A stretch of DNA of 64,000 bases from Tanypteryx hageni. Its lineage: Eukaryota > Arthropoda > Insecta > Odonata > Petaluridae. This document shows, in pieces, positions 11,645 through 23,954 of this stretch. A program made the position numbers and the translations under genes. The notes beneath the pieces were generated by a model. The model had not been told where the DNA came from and ran no database searches. It saw only the letters and a program-made list of their open reading frames with translations. Position 1 is the first letter of the stretch; each line of letters opens with the position of its first letter. Location of the stretch: NCBI GenBank assembly GCA_028673005.1, contig CM054115.1, positions 190,157,370 to 190,221,369 of the forward strand, in the 5' to 3' direction.

Positions 11645-12317
11645 GATAAAAACAAATGGATCGTTGCCAAGGGACAAGCGCCTTCAGTCATCTAGTGGAA
11701 GACCGTGCAGTCCAGTGATGCAGAGAGCAACCACCGGCAGTCAGTCCATACCAAGCCAAACCATATCTGCAGATGAAGAGATTTCTCACATCTTTAATTT
11801 TGAGTCCAGCTCCATTCCCTCGCCTCCTAATAACATCATTTTGGCCTCTCGCTCTACCCACTCTCTCCCGAGGCATTTCGGTGGCTGCTCGAGACAACTC
11901 ATTGGGGATGAAAAGAGGATGAATGGTGCTGCTTATCAATGCAGTGCTGTCTCATCTCCACCAAACTCCCCTACCAGCCCTACCTCTCCCTCTTATCCGA
12001 CTTACCCTCAAAGTCCTCGCACTCGAATACGAACTATAGCAGTATCGAAGACATCGAAGGGGTGCTGTGAGGCTGAGAGTCGCCACGTGTCTGGTCTGGA
12101 AGATGGCGGTCACATGTCACCGCAAAGTGGTGCACTCGCTTCAGTGGTCGAGATGAGAGCAGTGTCAGGCGGACGGCCTTTTGGAGGTACACTCCCTAGG
12201 AGTGCAGTGCCATCTATGCAAGATCATTCTGCAAGGATGGAGCATGGCATACCTCTGCATAGTAATGGCTTTAGAGCTGCTACAGACTGTGATGGAATTC
12301 ATGAAGCTCGTGGAAAG
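11645..12317 (+). CDS. Phldb: LL5/PHLDB-family gene, exon 2 (codons 142-366)
   Basis: The acceptor is TTGCAG|G and the donor is AAAG|GTTGGT. The entering base completes the AG left by exon 1 to give Arg, so the join reads HQN-R-IKTNGSLPRDKR; the IKTNGSLPR string is reminiscent of LL5 proteins. The exon leaves in phase 0. It encodes 224 residues of Ser/Pro/Thr-rich, low-complexity linker, including SSPPNSPTSPTSPSYPTYPQ, probably disordered with proline-directed phosphorylation sites (inference). No globular domain is visible. A different frame on the minus strand is a shadow. Confidence 0.78.
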
Positions 12318-12388
12318 GTTGGTATTTATAACAAAGTGAGAAAGAGATGATGAATATTGCTAATAAAATATAGGATTTTTCTATATTA

Positions 12389-12680
12389 CCGTGTTTACCT
12401 GAATCCAAGACAACCCCCCTTTTAGCAAACTGTCAAAACTGAAAAAAGATTTTGACTGAATTTTTCACTCACCATATAGGTATACTAGTTCGTTCATTAA
12501 TTGAAATGGTTTGTTACAAATTTTTGCAGGAAAAAAATAATTTGTTAAATGTAATTTTAAAATTAAGACTTTAATAATTGAATTCCTGATCATAAGTTTG
12601 GAATGACAAATTTCAGTAGATACAATTATTTTATCTTGTTTCAATTGTTTAAAAAACATTGATTAAATGTGTAAACACGG
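12389..12680. mobile_element. Small MITE with CCGTGTTTAC termini
   Basis: CCGTGTTTAC at 12389 and GTAAACACGG at 12671-12680 are perfect inverted 10-mers, 292 bp apart. TA lies on the left and TT on the right, so the TSD is decayed or shifted. The terminus resembles the CCGTAAATA family at 2237. Confidence 0.6.
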
Positions 12681-13128
12681 TTCTATGACAACTCGTCGCG
12701 GTCAGTTAGTCTCGCAAAAACTTTGCCGTGTCTCTCAACTGAACTCTCTACTGCTAATATAGAGAATATCCAAGATAAGGATAACTAAATAAAATATAGA
12801 CCAAAAATTAAAACCAGTGATTTATTGGCAAATACCATTAATAGCATTTAGGGTGATATTCTAACACAAAGAAAAGGTTTTTAGTCAATAACAGAAAATG
12901 ACGTGTATAAGGTGAATTTAATGAAATAAATCTTTGTATAGTAAAGTGCGTAATGCTACTAAATAGTATAAATCAATAACACCGACAAAAATTTCAAAAA
13001 CTTTAAGTAAATGCTCCTGGTAAAAATTAACCTATTCTTTGCTATCATACTGAATGTCATTGCCAGATTTAGTATTTTTCTACCCTTTGATTGGTAGATC
13101 CTAATAATCCATCATGCAGCATTTAACC

Positions 13129-13464
13129 CATGGGTGGGGAAACTAAGGCCTGCGGGTCACATGTCCCCCGAGAGTGTTTAATGTGGCGAAGGTTTGATGA
13201 ACAAGAGATCCGTAAAATTTATAACATAAAAATTTGTATTTTTTAATTAAAATTATAATAATAAAACATTTAATATTGAAACTTGAACCATAAAAAGTGT
13301 TCAGCTGTGATTTTCACTTATTTGGTATCTCAGAATCTCTAGGTGACTTCCAATTTAATCTCTAATCTGACCCGCCGAAGCATTGGCAATGAACCTATGT
13401 GGCCCTCCAAAGGGTTCGCAACCACCAATATGACCCATCATCAAGGAAGGGTTCCCCACCTATG
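13129..13464. mobile_element. hAT-type MITE, 8-bp TSD
   Basis: The left end is CATGGGTGGGGAA and the right end inverted is CATAGGTGGGGAA. The 8-bp TSD ATTTAACC is perfect (13121-13128, 13465-13472). The element is 336 bp and non-coding, with GGCCTGCGGGTCAC-type sequence as in many hAT MITEs. Confidence 0.88.
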
Positions 13465-13856
13465 ATTTAACCACTAATGTGAAATGATGTGTGCAGGGCT
13501 AATCTCTGTGCTGTTGAAAATCACTGCTGTTTGCAGAGAATATCTTATAGTGTTTGTTATTGGATTCATAATGGAGAAAAATGTATAATCTGATGTTTTT
13601 AGATAGTTAAAATTATTTAATGAAAAGACATTCTATTTTCTCAGATTATTTCTATAGCTTTGGGAATTTACTAAATTTAATGCATTGACTGTAAAGTTGA
13701 GTATTATGTACTGACATATTGGAATTATTCCTTATAATTTTATATTGATTAAACAATGTATTTCAGGTAAAAATTTACTGAAGAAAGAATTGAGCTTTAT
13801 TAAATTAATTTACTTGACTTCAATTCTCATCTAATGTTATAACCTATTTTTTTCAG

Positions 13857-13976
13857 TCAGTTCAAGAGGAAGCTGAAGAGCTTAAAAGAGAAAGAGGGAA
13901 ACTTCTTGTTGCACTTGCTGCCATTAAAAGGAAAATGAACGACATTGAGCGCCAAAGGGAAGAGGCTTTAAGAGAG
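13857..13976 (+). CDS. Phldb: LL5/PHLDB-family gene, exon 3 (codons 367-406)
   Basis: The acceptor TTTTTTTCAG precedes TCA GTT CAA GAG, and the donor is GAG|GTACTT. It enters and leaves in phase 0 with exactly 40 codons. It begins SVQEEAEELKRERGKLLVAL and ends in IERQREEALRE, a heptad-rich coiled coil. This opens the conserved LL5 coiled-coil core that continues in exon 4. Confidence 0.85.
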
Positions 13977-14360
13977 GTACTTGAATGCATAACTTGATCC
14001 ATTCTTGATTTACTAAATATTTTTAAAGTATTTATTTTCACTTACAATTAAGTGTAGTTCATCATTTTGTACTATTGTTTCACTTTAGTGTAGATTATCT
14101 ATGTTATATTATACAAGGTGAAGCGATGCTTTTTGATAGTTGTAGTTTGTTCTCGCATTGTCTGGTAGTGTGTGTTGATGTAGAGTATTTGTAGTGTTTC
14201 CTAGCATAACAATTGATAATTTGTGTACCTCAGGGTATGACGGGGAGGTGGGATGGAGAGGAGCGAATTCTCTTAGAAAGTAGAGTCATTGTATGCACCT
14301 GGATCCTAGAAGGGAATTCACTGCATGAAGCAATGTGAATACTTCATTAGTTTTATGATA

Positions 14361-15722
14361 TAGTACAACTTCTTTAGTCTGGCACCCTTGAGAATAGGCT
14401 ATGCCAGACTATGGAATTTTCCAGACCACAGGGGTTGGCCATAATGAAGGTTTAACAAAACCCATGCAATCATTTTTGGTTTTATGCTTTTATTATGTAA
14501 ATATCCATAATCTGCTGTACACTTATAAAGTTACATTGCTTAAGGCCAGTTATTAGAAAAGTTGTAAAACTAATGTATTCGTCATGTGAAATTCTTTCTT
14601 CAGCTATTATGAAAGGAAGTTTATTTGTTATACGAGTTGTTGCTGCTTGCATACTGCAAGCGCTTAGAAAATCACCATACACCAAGGTCTAAACTTGTAA
14701 ATAAACCAATGCGGCATCATTTGAACTACGCAGAGCCCATTTAAATAAGATAATAGTTTTAATTTTCCCGGAAATTAAGGCATCTATCTGGATTTATTAA
14801 ATTCTCGGGCAATTGGCTCACGTCCAAGTTTTTGAATTTCAAGTTTCATGGCTCAGATCGCCCTTTTTAAGCAATTACTATAATCATTATTAAGACAATT
14901 GCCTGTATGTTACGCTAAAATTTATGTAAAAATTAGGATGTTTTGTGTGTTATGATTATGGTGTCATCATCAGTATCTTTTAGTATGTATCCAGAAAAAA
15001 AAATTATTTAAAATTATCACGTCTTCATATGTATATGTTGTTGGCTAAAATCAAATGATTATAATGCAGTCTAAGCATTAAATCAGTGCTCTTGAAGTAT
15101 GGAAAATCAATTCCCATTGAAAGGCATTGGAGTCATTGCTATGGTAGTTAATATTTTCCATTGCTGAAGACCGAAAAAATTTCATAATTTTATAATTAAA
15201 ATAAATTTTTATGCAAATTCAGCATGGATTTGAATTTTATCTTCAAGAAAAATAAACTTCATCTTTTCATCCACTGTACAGTGCATGTTCTGACTTTGTA
15301 TCTTAATTTTAAGTAATTTAAAAAAGCAATTTTATATAGCCCTGCACAGTTTTCAATGCTTTTCTTATGGGTGTTTAAAATTGGACTTTAGGGTCAAAAA
15401 CACCCCTTAAATATAACTTGTTCTGGAATTTCATATATTTTTCAGAGGTTGTACCCAATGACCTATCTTCCTTCCAAATTTCAGCTCTCTAGCTTTTCTA
15501 GAAGTACCTTAGGTTTTATATGATATATCCTATATAGATCCTATATCCTATATATGTAAGAAGCAGCTATTTATAATGAAGATATGTGTATGAAAGAATT
15601 TTGTTAGTTTTTAATTTAAATCTACAAACATCAGAGCGGCAGTAGCAGTAAAAATTCCATCATTTGTTCTGAGCCACGAGAGTTTCCAGATTATGGGAAC
15701 ATGGATTAAAGAGGTTCTACTG
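14361..15722. mobile_element. Pogo/Tigger-like MITE
   Basis: The left end is TAGTACAACTTCTTTAGTC and the right end inverted is CAGTAGAACCTCTTTAATC, about 15 of 19 matching, with TA on both sides (14359-14360, 15723-15724). CAGTAGAACCTC is a typical pogo/Tigger-type terminus. It is 1362 bp. A minus-strand frame at 14482-14685 could be a decayed transposase piece, but I do not recognise it. Confidence 0.7.
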
Positions 15723-16453
15723 TACCACAAAATAGTAAAACCTATTGTTCTATTGAAATGCCAGCTGATTCACTAACTGGTAACTTTATTAATGAAATAT
15801 TTCGTGAACAGTTTATAATCATCAATGCTGAAAGATTAGGTAATCATTCTGTTCTTTACCCAAATAAATCACAAGTCCACACCTTTGGCAAAGCTGATAT
15901 TTTTCTGCATGAGCCTTGCTTTACACATGGACACTTATGTGTAGGATAATCAATTCTTTCAAATAAAAATTCTTTAAATATTCAAATAATAGCAGATCCT
16001 AAGCAAGGACCAACTGTCACAAATAACATTGTATATAAAGAAGTTTTGTAAAATAAATAATAACACAATGAAATAGGCTCCTAGTATTGAAGAATGTGTT
16101 AGCAGTAAACCATCTAGTTTGTTTGTTCTGACCAATTACATGTAGGAGTATTAAAGATGAAACCTAGAATTTTTCTAAACAATTATTTTTTGTAATTCAA
16201 TGGAGAACCTTGAACTCTTTGCGGTCCTAACCCGGACTGAGTCCAGCTTTTTAAATTTGCCATTGCGGTCCTAATCCAGACTCAGTTCAGATGGATTTCG
16301 GGGATTTTTTTTTTTCAACTGGTTAGAATGAAATGATACTGTGATCTTGTTTGTATTGGCTGACTGGTTTATCCTCTGTCTTATGCTGTCATCTACTGGG
16401 CCTTCTTTGAATACCTTGCTGGACAAGAAAATATTTTCTCAGCCCATGTTTAC

Positions 16454-17432
16454 TGTCTTTTGAATTGCCTCAGACATTTAGAATGGACCACAGCATAGCT
16501 CCACCCTGGATGTTACGTTGCCCCAAAATTATTACTTCTCTTGCCAAATTAGATAGGCTTTCTACCCTACCTATTGAATACCGACATGACTTTGAGGGTT
16601 TCTATGCACGGTTTCGGTCATTCACTGCCATGTACATGGATGGCTCTAAGCAGGGGGAGCATGTGGGATGTGCTTTCACCATCGGCAGATGCTCGCACCA
16701 TTTCCGGCTACATCCGCTGTGTGGGATATTCACAGCAGAATTGTATGCTTTATGGAAAGCGCTGCGGTTTGCATATTCGTACCCCAGCAGTGAATATGTC
16801 ATCATCACCGACTCACTGTCAGCCTTACATGCCATAAAGGCTTTGCACCCTTCTCACCCTCTGGTTCAACAGATTCAGTCATCCTTGATGGATCTGGACT
16901 CCATAGGGGTGACGACAGTGTTTATGTGGGTACCAGGTCACGTAGGTATTCTGGGTAATGAGAGGGCAGACAGGGCAGCAAAACTAGCTGCTAATTGCAA
17001 TGTTATTAATGAATCAAAAGTTCTTGTGGGGGACATAAAATACTATGTAAAATCTTTAATCTACCATCAATGGGAAGAACAATGGAATGGGGTTATCTCC
17101 AATAAACTGAGAGAAATAAAAACTCAGTAAAACCATGGCAGTCCTCGTCCCGGTCATTCCGACTCGAAGAGGTTGCCATTACAAGACTACGCATAGGTCA
17201 CTGCTGGTGGACGCACGGTTACCTATTGCGGTCCGAGGAACCTCCAGTTTGTGAGACATGTGATACTGCGTTGACAGTGTCACATGTTTTACTGGACTGT
17301 ATCCAGTTTAGGAATGAGAGAGAGAGGGTGCGTATGGCTGCAAAACTCACAGTCTCTCTTGGAGATAATCCGGATTTTATAAATAGAACACTGTCATATC
17401 TAAGGGAGTCGAGAATTTTAGCATTTATTTAA
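16454..17432 (+). pseudogene. LINE ORF2 C-terminus with RNase H domain
   Basis: The open frame holds a full set of RNase H signatures: MYMDGS (Asp), FTAELYALWKAL (Glu), VIITDSLSALHAI (Asp) and PGHVGILGNERADRAAK (His/Asp). This domain is characteristic of the I/R1/LOA/jockey side of non-LTR retrotransposons. The frame stops at 17128-17130. After a frameshift it continues with RLRIGHCWWTHGYL, a CETCDTALTVSHVLLDC zinc-binding-like motif and a C-terminal helix to 17432. The reverse transcriptase is absent because of 5' truncation, so it is inactive. Confidence 0.9.
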
Positions 17433-17787
17433 TTTTTAAGTGTTTTTAATCATTGTACAATGGGATAGAAGGGAGAAATATTATTACTCCCCTATCCATT
17501 TTAAAAGTTCTGTGTGCTACATGCATAATAGTTCCTTCTTGTGTCGTGAGAAAATTTTATGCATGTCAGTAGACCCTTATACAGTCTCACTGATATTTTA
17601 TTCTACAGATTGTGATGGGCCCTTATACAGTCTTTTACAATCTGTTTTTAACTTTATTTATTCTTTATATCATGTTAGGTGATGTAAGTAGTGCATCACA
17701 AATAGGTTGTGTTTAAAATGTATAGATACAGCGATAATAGCCCAAGAGGCTGATTCGCCTAAAATTACACACACACACACACACACA
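16454..17787 (+). mobile_element. 5'-truncated I-type LINE with 14-bp TSD
   Basis: It is bounded by perfect direct repeats CAGCCCATGTTTAC at 16440-16453 and 17788-17801. It contains the RNase H end of a LINE ORF2, then a 3' UTR ending GGCTGATTCGCCTAAAATTA and a (CA)n tail. The truncated 5' end, TSD and simple-repeat tail are as expected for target-primed reverse transcription. Confidence 0.9.
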
Positions 17788-17790
17788 CAG
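17767..17790 (+). repeat. (CA)n microsatellite
   Basis: A run of CA dinucleotides forming the LINE tail, immediately before the TSD. Confidence 0.95.
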
Positions 17791-18060
17791 CCCATGTTTA
17801 CATCTAGCGATTGAAAATGGCATCCACTTGCTGATAATCATTGCATGAACATGATATAATTGAGGAACTAAGTATGATAATGATTCCTGTAGTAATGTTA
17901 GTGTTGAATCTGATGATTTTATACCTGAAGTTGTTTCTAAAAGTGATAGTGAAGATGTAACTAGTGAGGGGAGTGATAAATCTGAAGATGATACTACAGC
18001 TGATGATGAAGATTGGTACAGGTATCATGACACAGACAATTACTTTTTGAAATATAATTA

Positions 18061-19546
18061 TGGTTCCATATGATGTTACAAACTTCCACAGGCTGGAATT
18101 ATATACCTACTATCCTTATCTTGTCCCTCTGTTGGTCCGTCCACTAGAACGCTCTATACAAATTTCCATAAGAGAACACTTAAAAATCCCTTTTTTCGCT
18201 TGCAGGTTTTTTCTTTTTCAAAATTAAATTAGAAATAATTGACCTACAATCTTCGGACAAGGACCATTTAAAAAAAAACAGATTCTTATTCTTATTGTCA
18301 ATTTATGCATTTGGTTCGAAATCGTTCAAATTATACGTTTAAATCATATTTATTGGAAAATTTTAAGCTTTTTAACGATATGTTGCCTTGCCGACCATGT
18401 AATTGTTAAACCTCGGGATTGTATTGTCATCCTTATACTATATGCGTAAGGAAAGCATGCTATGAATGCTTTAGTATGAGAGAGAAGGCACCCAAATTTT
18501 TTATAATTAAAATCGTGTTTTTCATTAATCTCTTTTCAGTTAACTTCACATTGAAATTTTTTGTAATTAACTATTTTATGCTTATTTTCATAGTTTTTTG
18601 CTGCGCATCTTATAATTTACCGGAGTTATAAATTCGCATCACATATATCACACAAAAAGGCATTCCTTGACAATCTGATCTTTTTTGTTTACATTTTAAA
18701 ATATTGGTTGAGGTATTTAACTTAGTTATGGAGAGAAGAGAAGAATTTAAATCTCATTTGTAAATCTCCAATAATTACGTTTTAATACGCTTTTTTTACG
18801 TTTTCACGCATTTTATTTATATTTGGCCACTGTTGTCCCAATTGTTGAATTTTATTCTTTGCCTCATAATATATGCAGCAATTTAGGGCTTTAACATGCA
18901 TCAGACTTTTATACATGGGTGTATAACTTATTTACTGAATCTATTAAGTAATTCGTGGAAGGAAGGAAAAGAGAATGGGAATGAGCAGAAACCGAGAAAG
19001 AAGAAGAGGATGTAGCATTTGTATAGGATTAAAAGGAGCTGCACTAAAAAACTAACAATAAATTATAATTGATTATAAAAATTTTATACTATCGAATCAT
19101 GCGCCATTGCCAAATGGTGAGAATTCTTAAATATAGGTAATGTAATTTTCAATGGATTTCTTTAACTGATAATACAGCAAATATTTCTAACCGAATTTCT
19201 AATAGGATTGAAAAAATAACATTGTATGACTTTTATTTAAATTTCTTTAAATAAAGCCAATTTTCAGGAAAAAAATTCAAAACTACTATATATTGTTAAA
19301 TGAAAAGTGCGATCTTAAAATATTGTTAAAACTCATTGCAGTTCATGTAAGTATTTAGTTCATAGTAAGTTACCACACATTTTTCCTTTGATGGTAAATT
19401 AACTGTTCATTCACATTTTATCCTGTTTTTAGGGTTAATATGAGTAAAATAATTGAATTATTAAGTTAAATTCTATACATTTTAAATAACTTTTAATTTG
19501 CTCAAATATTTCAAACAAATTTCTGCAAATTCTTTATGCACTATGT
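18061..19546. other. Intron 3 stretch, no feature seen
   Basis: AT-rich intron sequence. No exon, TIR or coding similarity was recognised. Confidence 0.5.
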
Positions 19547-19827
19547 CAGGGGTGGCCAAACCATGGCTCATTTAACTTAACGTGCTGCTCTTATTCATTT
19601 ACAGTCAAGGGCATATCAAGGCTTATCACGTCAGAATGCGATAATGCTGTGCAAGTAAGACCTTTTGGGGGATGCTTAATGGGCATGCAGTCTCTCTGTA
19701 TTGTTTTGAATACAAGTTATGTTTACTGTTCATACATATTTGTGCGCAGAATGCATGTCTTGTGGCTCTCAAACTTAGGGAGATTATCATATGCAGCTCT
19801 GAGTGTAATCAGGCTTGGCCACTGCTG
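19547..19827. mobile_element. hAT-type MITE
   Basis: The left end is CAGGGGTGGCCAAACC and the right end inverted is CAGCAGTGGCCAAGCC (13 of 16). The flanking 8-mers CACTATGT and CGCTATAT agree at 6 of 8. It is 281 bp and non-coding. Confidence 0.7.
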
Positions 19828-20683
19828 CGCTATATCTTATTTTTTCAATTTTCCTCTTATTTTCAGCAAATCTTTGGATAATCATTTGGCATCTCTGATA
19901 ATAATTATTTAAACAATATAATTAAAACAAAGGTAACTTTAAAAAAACAGTGATTTCATTGTGCATGAAAGCCAAACCAGATCATAGCATATCTTACTGA
20001 TTTTTCATATCGAAATCAAATGTTTGGAATTAACGAAGCTCCTTTTTTACAAAGTCAGCACTTTACTCCGAAATCTGCCCCGAAATGTATTTAAAATACT
20101 TAGGCGCACGAGAAAACAAAGATTTTTTAAAATTACGAACTTTGAATGATTTTCTTGCAGCTTAAAGTTGTGAATCTTATGCAGGATGATAAAACAACAT
20201 TTTTTAGTGAAATATGAAAATTATCTAAAAAACGAAAATGGAGAAAAAATGGTATTTTAATGTGATATTTAATGCTGTTTCGGGCGGCGAAGGCATGGAG
20301 GTTACTTCGACGCTATCTTTAGTAAGAGACAATTTTCCATGAAAAGAGAGAGAATGCCCCATTAGAACCCCTACTGCACGGACTTGGTGAGGCATGTTAT
20401 ATGTCACCGCATGTATGCACAGTTGTCTCCAAATGCTCTATTTGCCATAAACAGTTTCTTGGAATTATAATATGTATTTCTTCCTTCAAAGAAGTCTCCG
20501 ATATCAAAGGAAAATACCGTTCGCTTTTAGTTCTAACAATAAGTCGTCCGACGCGCAGTGAGCATTGCTTTCATACTTTATCAGATGCCTTTTACGAAGT
20601 GTTTTTTGCGTTCCTCAGAAGCTATATTTGGAATTTAAATCCATAGTTTAGGGTTTAATTATGTGAATTTAACAGCAACCCTA

Positions 20684-20930
20684 ATGTCAGCCAAACAAAC
20701 ACCGAGTGGTAGTGATCCTGGTGCTCCTAAGAAGAAACGAATGTCCATCTCTCTTGCTGAGAAAATGCAAGCGATACGACGAGTAGAGGCAGGCAGGTTA
20801 TCGTGAGATGCTTCAAGAAAGGAAGAAGAAATCAAGACAATCTACCCTTGATGATGATCCAGGTCCATCAACCAGTATCCCAGCACTACTAATCACCAGT
20901 AAGGTCTGCAATCCACTGTTGCCAAGATAA
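20684..20930 (+). pseudogene. Tigger/jerky-like transposase, N- and C-termini fused by deletion
   Basis: The ATG at 20684 starts MSAKQTPSGSDPGAPKKKR then MSISLAEKMQAIRRVEAGRL, the Lys-rich start and first helix of pogo/Tigger (CENP-B-like) transposases. After 40 codons a stop (20804) is followed, in another frame, by EMLQERKKKSRQSTLDDDPG then PSTSIPALLITS ending at 20930. That reads like the tail of the same protein. The entire middle, including the catalytic domain, is missing. Termini of the element were not found. Confidence 0.55.
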
Positions 20931-21372
20931 GGCGAAGACGTTGGTAATTTTAATGGTTTAAGTTCCATGTAAAGTCCCTGGCAAGAGATATTAAATGTTT
21001 TTTTTTACCTTTTTATTTGTTGTGCATACATGTTTCTATTATTTTAAGTCATTTACATATTCTACGATATGTGTAACAAAGTACTGGAACCTATCCACTT
21101 TTACATGTTAAATCTTCCTCTGGCAACAAAGTTTCTGAGAACGAAGTGGATGCTAGGAACACATCTATTTCTTTATGGGAGGCATGCCTGTACTTTCCTG
21201 ATAATCCCTTCATATTTGATGGGCAATTATGCTAGTAATACCAGAAAAGCCTGTAGATTTATTATCACTATTTTTCACCATTTTCTTCCAAACCAATTGG
21301 ACCTGCTGAGATCACATAGGGTAAAAAAATTGGACCTCAAAAGGTTAAGCGAGTTTTCTTTGTCCCTTGTAG

Positions 21373-21572
21373 TTGGAGATGGAGCAGGCTCTCTTAGAGG
21401 GTGAGTTAAGTGCTGTCACAGAAAGAGTGCATGAAGAAGAGGCTCGGGTGGAACAACTTTCTAAGGAAATTGAACATTTTGAGCATAAGACAGTTGAAGA
21501 ACGTGAACTGACCTATAGACAAGTTTCTGATTGCCAGAGAATGGTTGAAGAAGCTAATGCAAAGGTCCAAAG
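21373..21572 (+). CDS. Phldb: LL5/PHLDB-family gene, exon 4 (codons 407-473)
   Basis: The acceptor is CCCTTGTAG, phase 0 in. The exon starts LEMEQALLEGELSAVTERVH, the closest visible match to the LEMERALL(D/E)GE block of LL5/PHLDB proteins, and is all coiled coil. It ends KVQ-AG. The phase-2 end joins the G of exon 5 to give Arg (VQ-R-LEDELLS). The only donor that gives this join is AAAG|GCAAGT, a GC donor with otherwise ideal consensus. A GT seven bases earlier (AAAG|GTCCAA) would break the frame. Confidence 0.87.
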
Positions 21573-21896
21573 GCAAGTGCTCTTATTTAATTCTTAATCT
21601 ACTTTTACTGATGTTTATATTTTCTACATATAAGCTTGTTTATTTTGATTTCCCATAGTAAAAAAATTAATGCAATTATTAACCTACATAATATAATGTT
21701 TATCACATTTATTTGGTCTATCCTCTTCTGTGTAACACATGCATCCCTTTAGATACAATAGGAATAATTTCCTGAATTTCCTTATTTTTAGTTTATATTT
21801 TTCTAACATGATGGGAAGCTGAAGAAATGGTATGTTATGCATAAGCGCATAACATACTGAGAATTTTTACCCAAGCCTATTTCTTAACTTGATATA

Positions 21897-23630
21897 CTGT
21901 ATTAGTCCGAATATAGTCCTCCCCCTATTTCTGAAGCCTCAGTTTTGGAAAAAAAGTTGAACCTCATTACAGACTTTACTTTTTAGCCTACTTTCCAGAA
22001 TGGAAATAGGCTTATAGTTTTGTTGTTGTGTCTGTCTGTCCCCCCTATTAACTTTTGAACCAATAGGTCGATTTTCATGAAACTTGGTGGAAATCTCATG
22101 CAACATGGGCCTAGCTCCCAAGGATAGTTTTTTGTTGCGAAGATTGAAGTCCCGGGTTTGATTCCAGGAACCATTCTTCCCATTTGATTTACATGGGAAA
22201 TCTGAAATCCATCATGAAAAGTAATTTTCTCTTGCACATTAAAATATCTTAGAATTGTAATATTGGTGCAGGATTTGTACTATTCTCTGAGGAAAGGAAT
22301 GAAGATTCTAATTTTTATCGTAGAATTCTGCTTATCGATTATATTTCTTAGAATTTTGAATAAATACTGGCGATTTTGCAGTTTTTATGACTCATTATGG
22401 GTGTTGCCATAGCAACTATTGTTGGACTCAGATTCGGTATATTCTAATACGTACATGCGTTATTTTTGCTGCACAAATACACGTTATCAATTTAATATTC
22501 CTCTTGAATGTATTTGTAGTATTTTATAATGCTAAATTATGAAATTTGGGAACACATTGCTTTCCCAAGTGTTTTGCTATATCCTGTAATAAGTAGTTTC
22601 GACATAGGTAAATCTCGTAATACAAACCCACGATGACTTTAAAGCTATTAAAGCCGATATAAGTATTAAATAAATGATTAAATGGAAAGTAGGAATCATA
22701 AGTTCTCTTTGGATCATCTTGTAATATTCTAAAGAACGAGCTTTAATATGTATGAGCAATTTAGTTACAGCTGTCAATTTACAATGAAACAGTGACATCA
22801 CATTTTGTGTGTTAAAGTTGCAGGTGTAATTTAAATATGTATCAAGTGTTACTGGACTAAATTCGAAACTTTTGATTTAGGAATGTTATTTAAATTCCAT
22901 TTGTATTCTTTAGATGCTGTTGACAATGGCCACTTGAATTGTACCTGAAAAAAAGTAATTATCACCAGATTTCCATTTAACATATTCTTTTCATAATTTA
23001 TTCTACCCATATTTTTGTTACTTCTGATATTTATGCCTCAGAATATCACATCAAGGAATGCATTCTGTAGATAGTTGAAATACCTTCAACACCTCGGTTT
23101 GATTTACGTAAATAATACTTCCAATGCGATTGCATTATATATGTTCAACAGCTGCGCAAACTGGACAGTCTGATCAGCTGACAGAATTGCCTATGGTCCT
23201 ACGGATCACTACAGATTGACGGGTAACAAAGATAATTTCTTTCATTGTAGTGACATTTTCTCTAAAATGACAATAGGCGGTACCACTACTTATCAATATT
23301 AGCATATTTGTAACTTAGGGAAGGGATGAAGTTGGCCAATCAACACTTTCAAAGTGAAAACTTCTGCAATTTCTGCTATTATGAAAATACGAACATTAAG
23401 GCAAGGATTCCAAAGAGTGAACAAAATTAATTGAGTAATTGAGGCATATGTATCAAAAAATTCTCCGTAAAACAATCAAATCAAGTGAGGGCATTAATTG
23501 TTACCTATACTTACAGCCGGCAGTGATATTTTTGTTTGCTAATTTTTTGGGCATGAATTTAGTCCTCCCCTTTACTTTTCTTATTAATATTTTGGCAAAA
23601 AAGGAGGAGACTATATTCGGGCTAATATGG
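21897..23630. mobile_element. TA-flanked MITE with CCGAATATAGTC termini
   Basis: The left end is CTGTATTAGTCCGAATATAG and the right end inverted is CCATATTAGCCCGAATATAG, about 17 of 20 matching, flanked by TA (21895-21896, 23631-23632). It is 1734 bp. Inside, 21985-22230 carries an arthropod-type repeat (TGTCTGTCTGTCC, CTTTTGAACCAATAGGTCG, TTCATGAAACTTGG). A block near 22550-22640 recurs near 35405-35495. No transposase was recognised. Confidence 0.75.
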
Positions 23631-23954
23631 TAATTTACAAATGTCCAATCATTTAGCTCTGCTGTCCCTCTTTACATATTCACTATCTTGAAGAAAATGA
23701 CTCGTGCTAGGGCACCTTTTAACTGAGACCATGATGAAAATGTGAAAATTGATTACTGTAAATTAGCATATAAACTCATGTATAACACAAAGTTTGAAGA
23801 CCAAATTTTAGGTCATAAAGTAGAAGTGCGCGCTATACACAGGTAACACCTTTGTGCAGTTAAAATTAAAAATTAAAGTGTATCTACCTCGTCCCAGATT
23901 CTCATCTTTTGGATGAATTGAGAGGAAAACCATGCTAATTATCAATAATACAGC

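Larger units (their letters stand above)
16214..18060. mobile_element. Probable piggyBac-like remnant hosting a LINE
   Basis: The left edge has TTGA (a decayed TTAA) followed by ACTCTTTGCGGTCCTAA, and a second GCGGTCCTAA-TCCAGACTCAG copy lies ~50 bp further in, in the style of piggyBac subterminal repeats. Right of the LINE the sequence resumes with an acidic open stretch (VESDDFIPEVVSKSDSEDVT, later TADDEDWYRYHDTDN). This resembles the acidic N-terminus of piggyBac transposases. The right end was not found. The assignment is an inference. Confidence 0.4.

Noticed and set aside
19649..19912. 87-codon open frame
   Set aside because: It overlaps a hAT-type MITE and has no recognisable motif.
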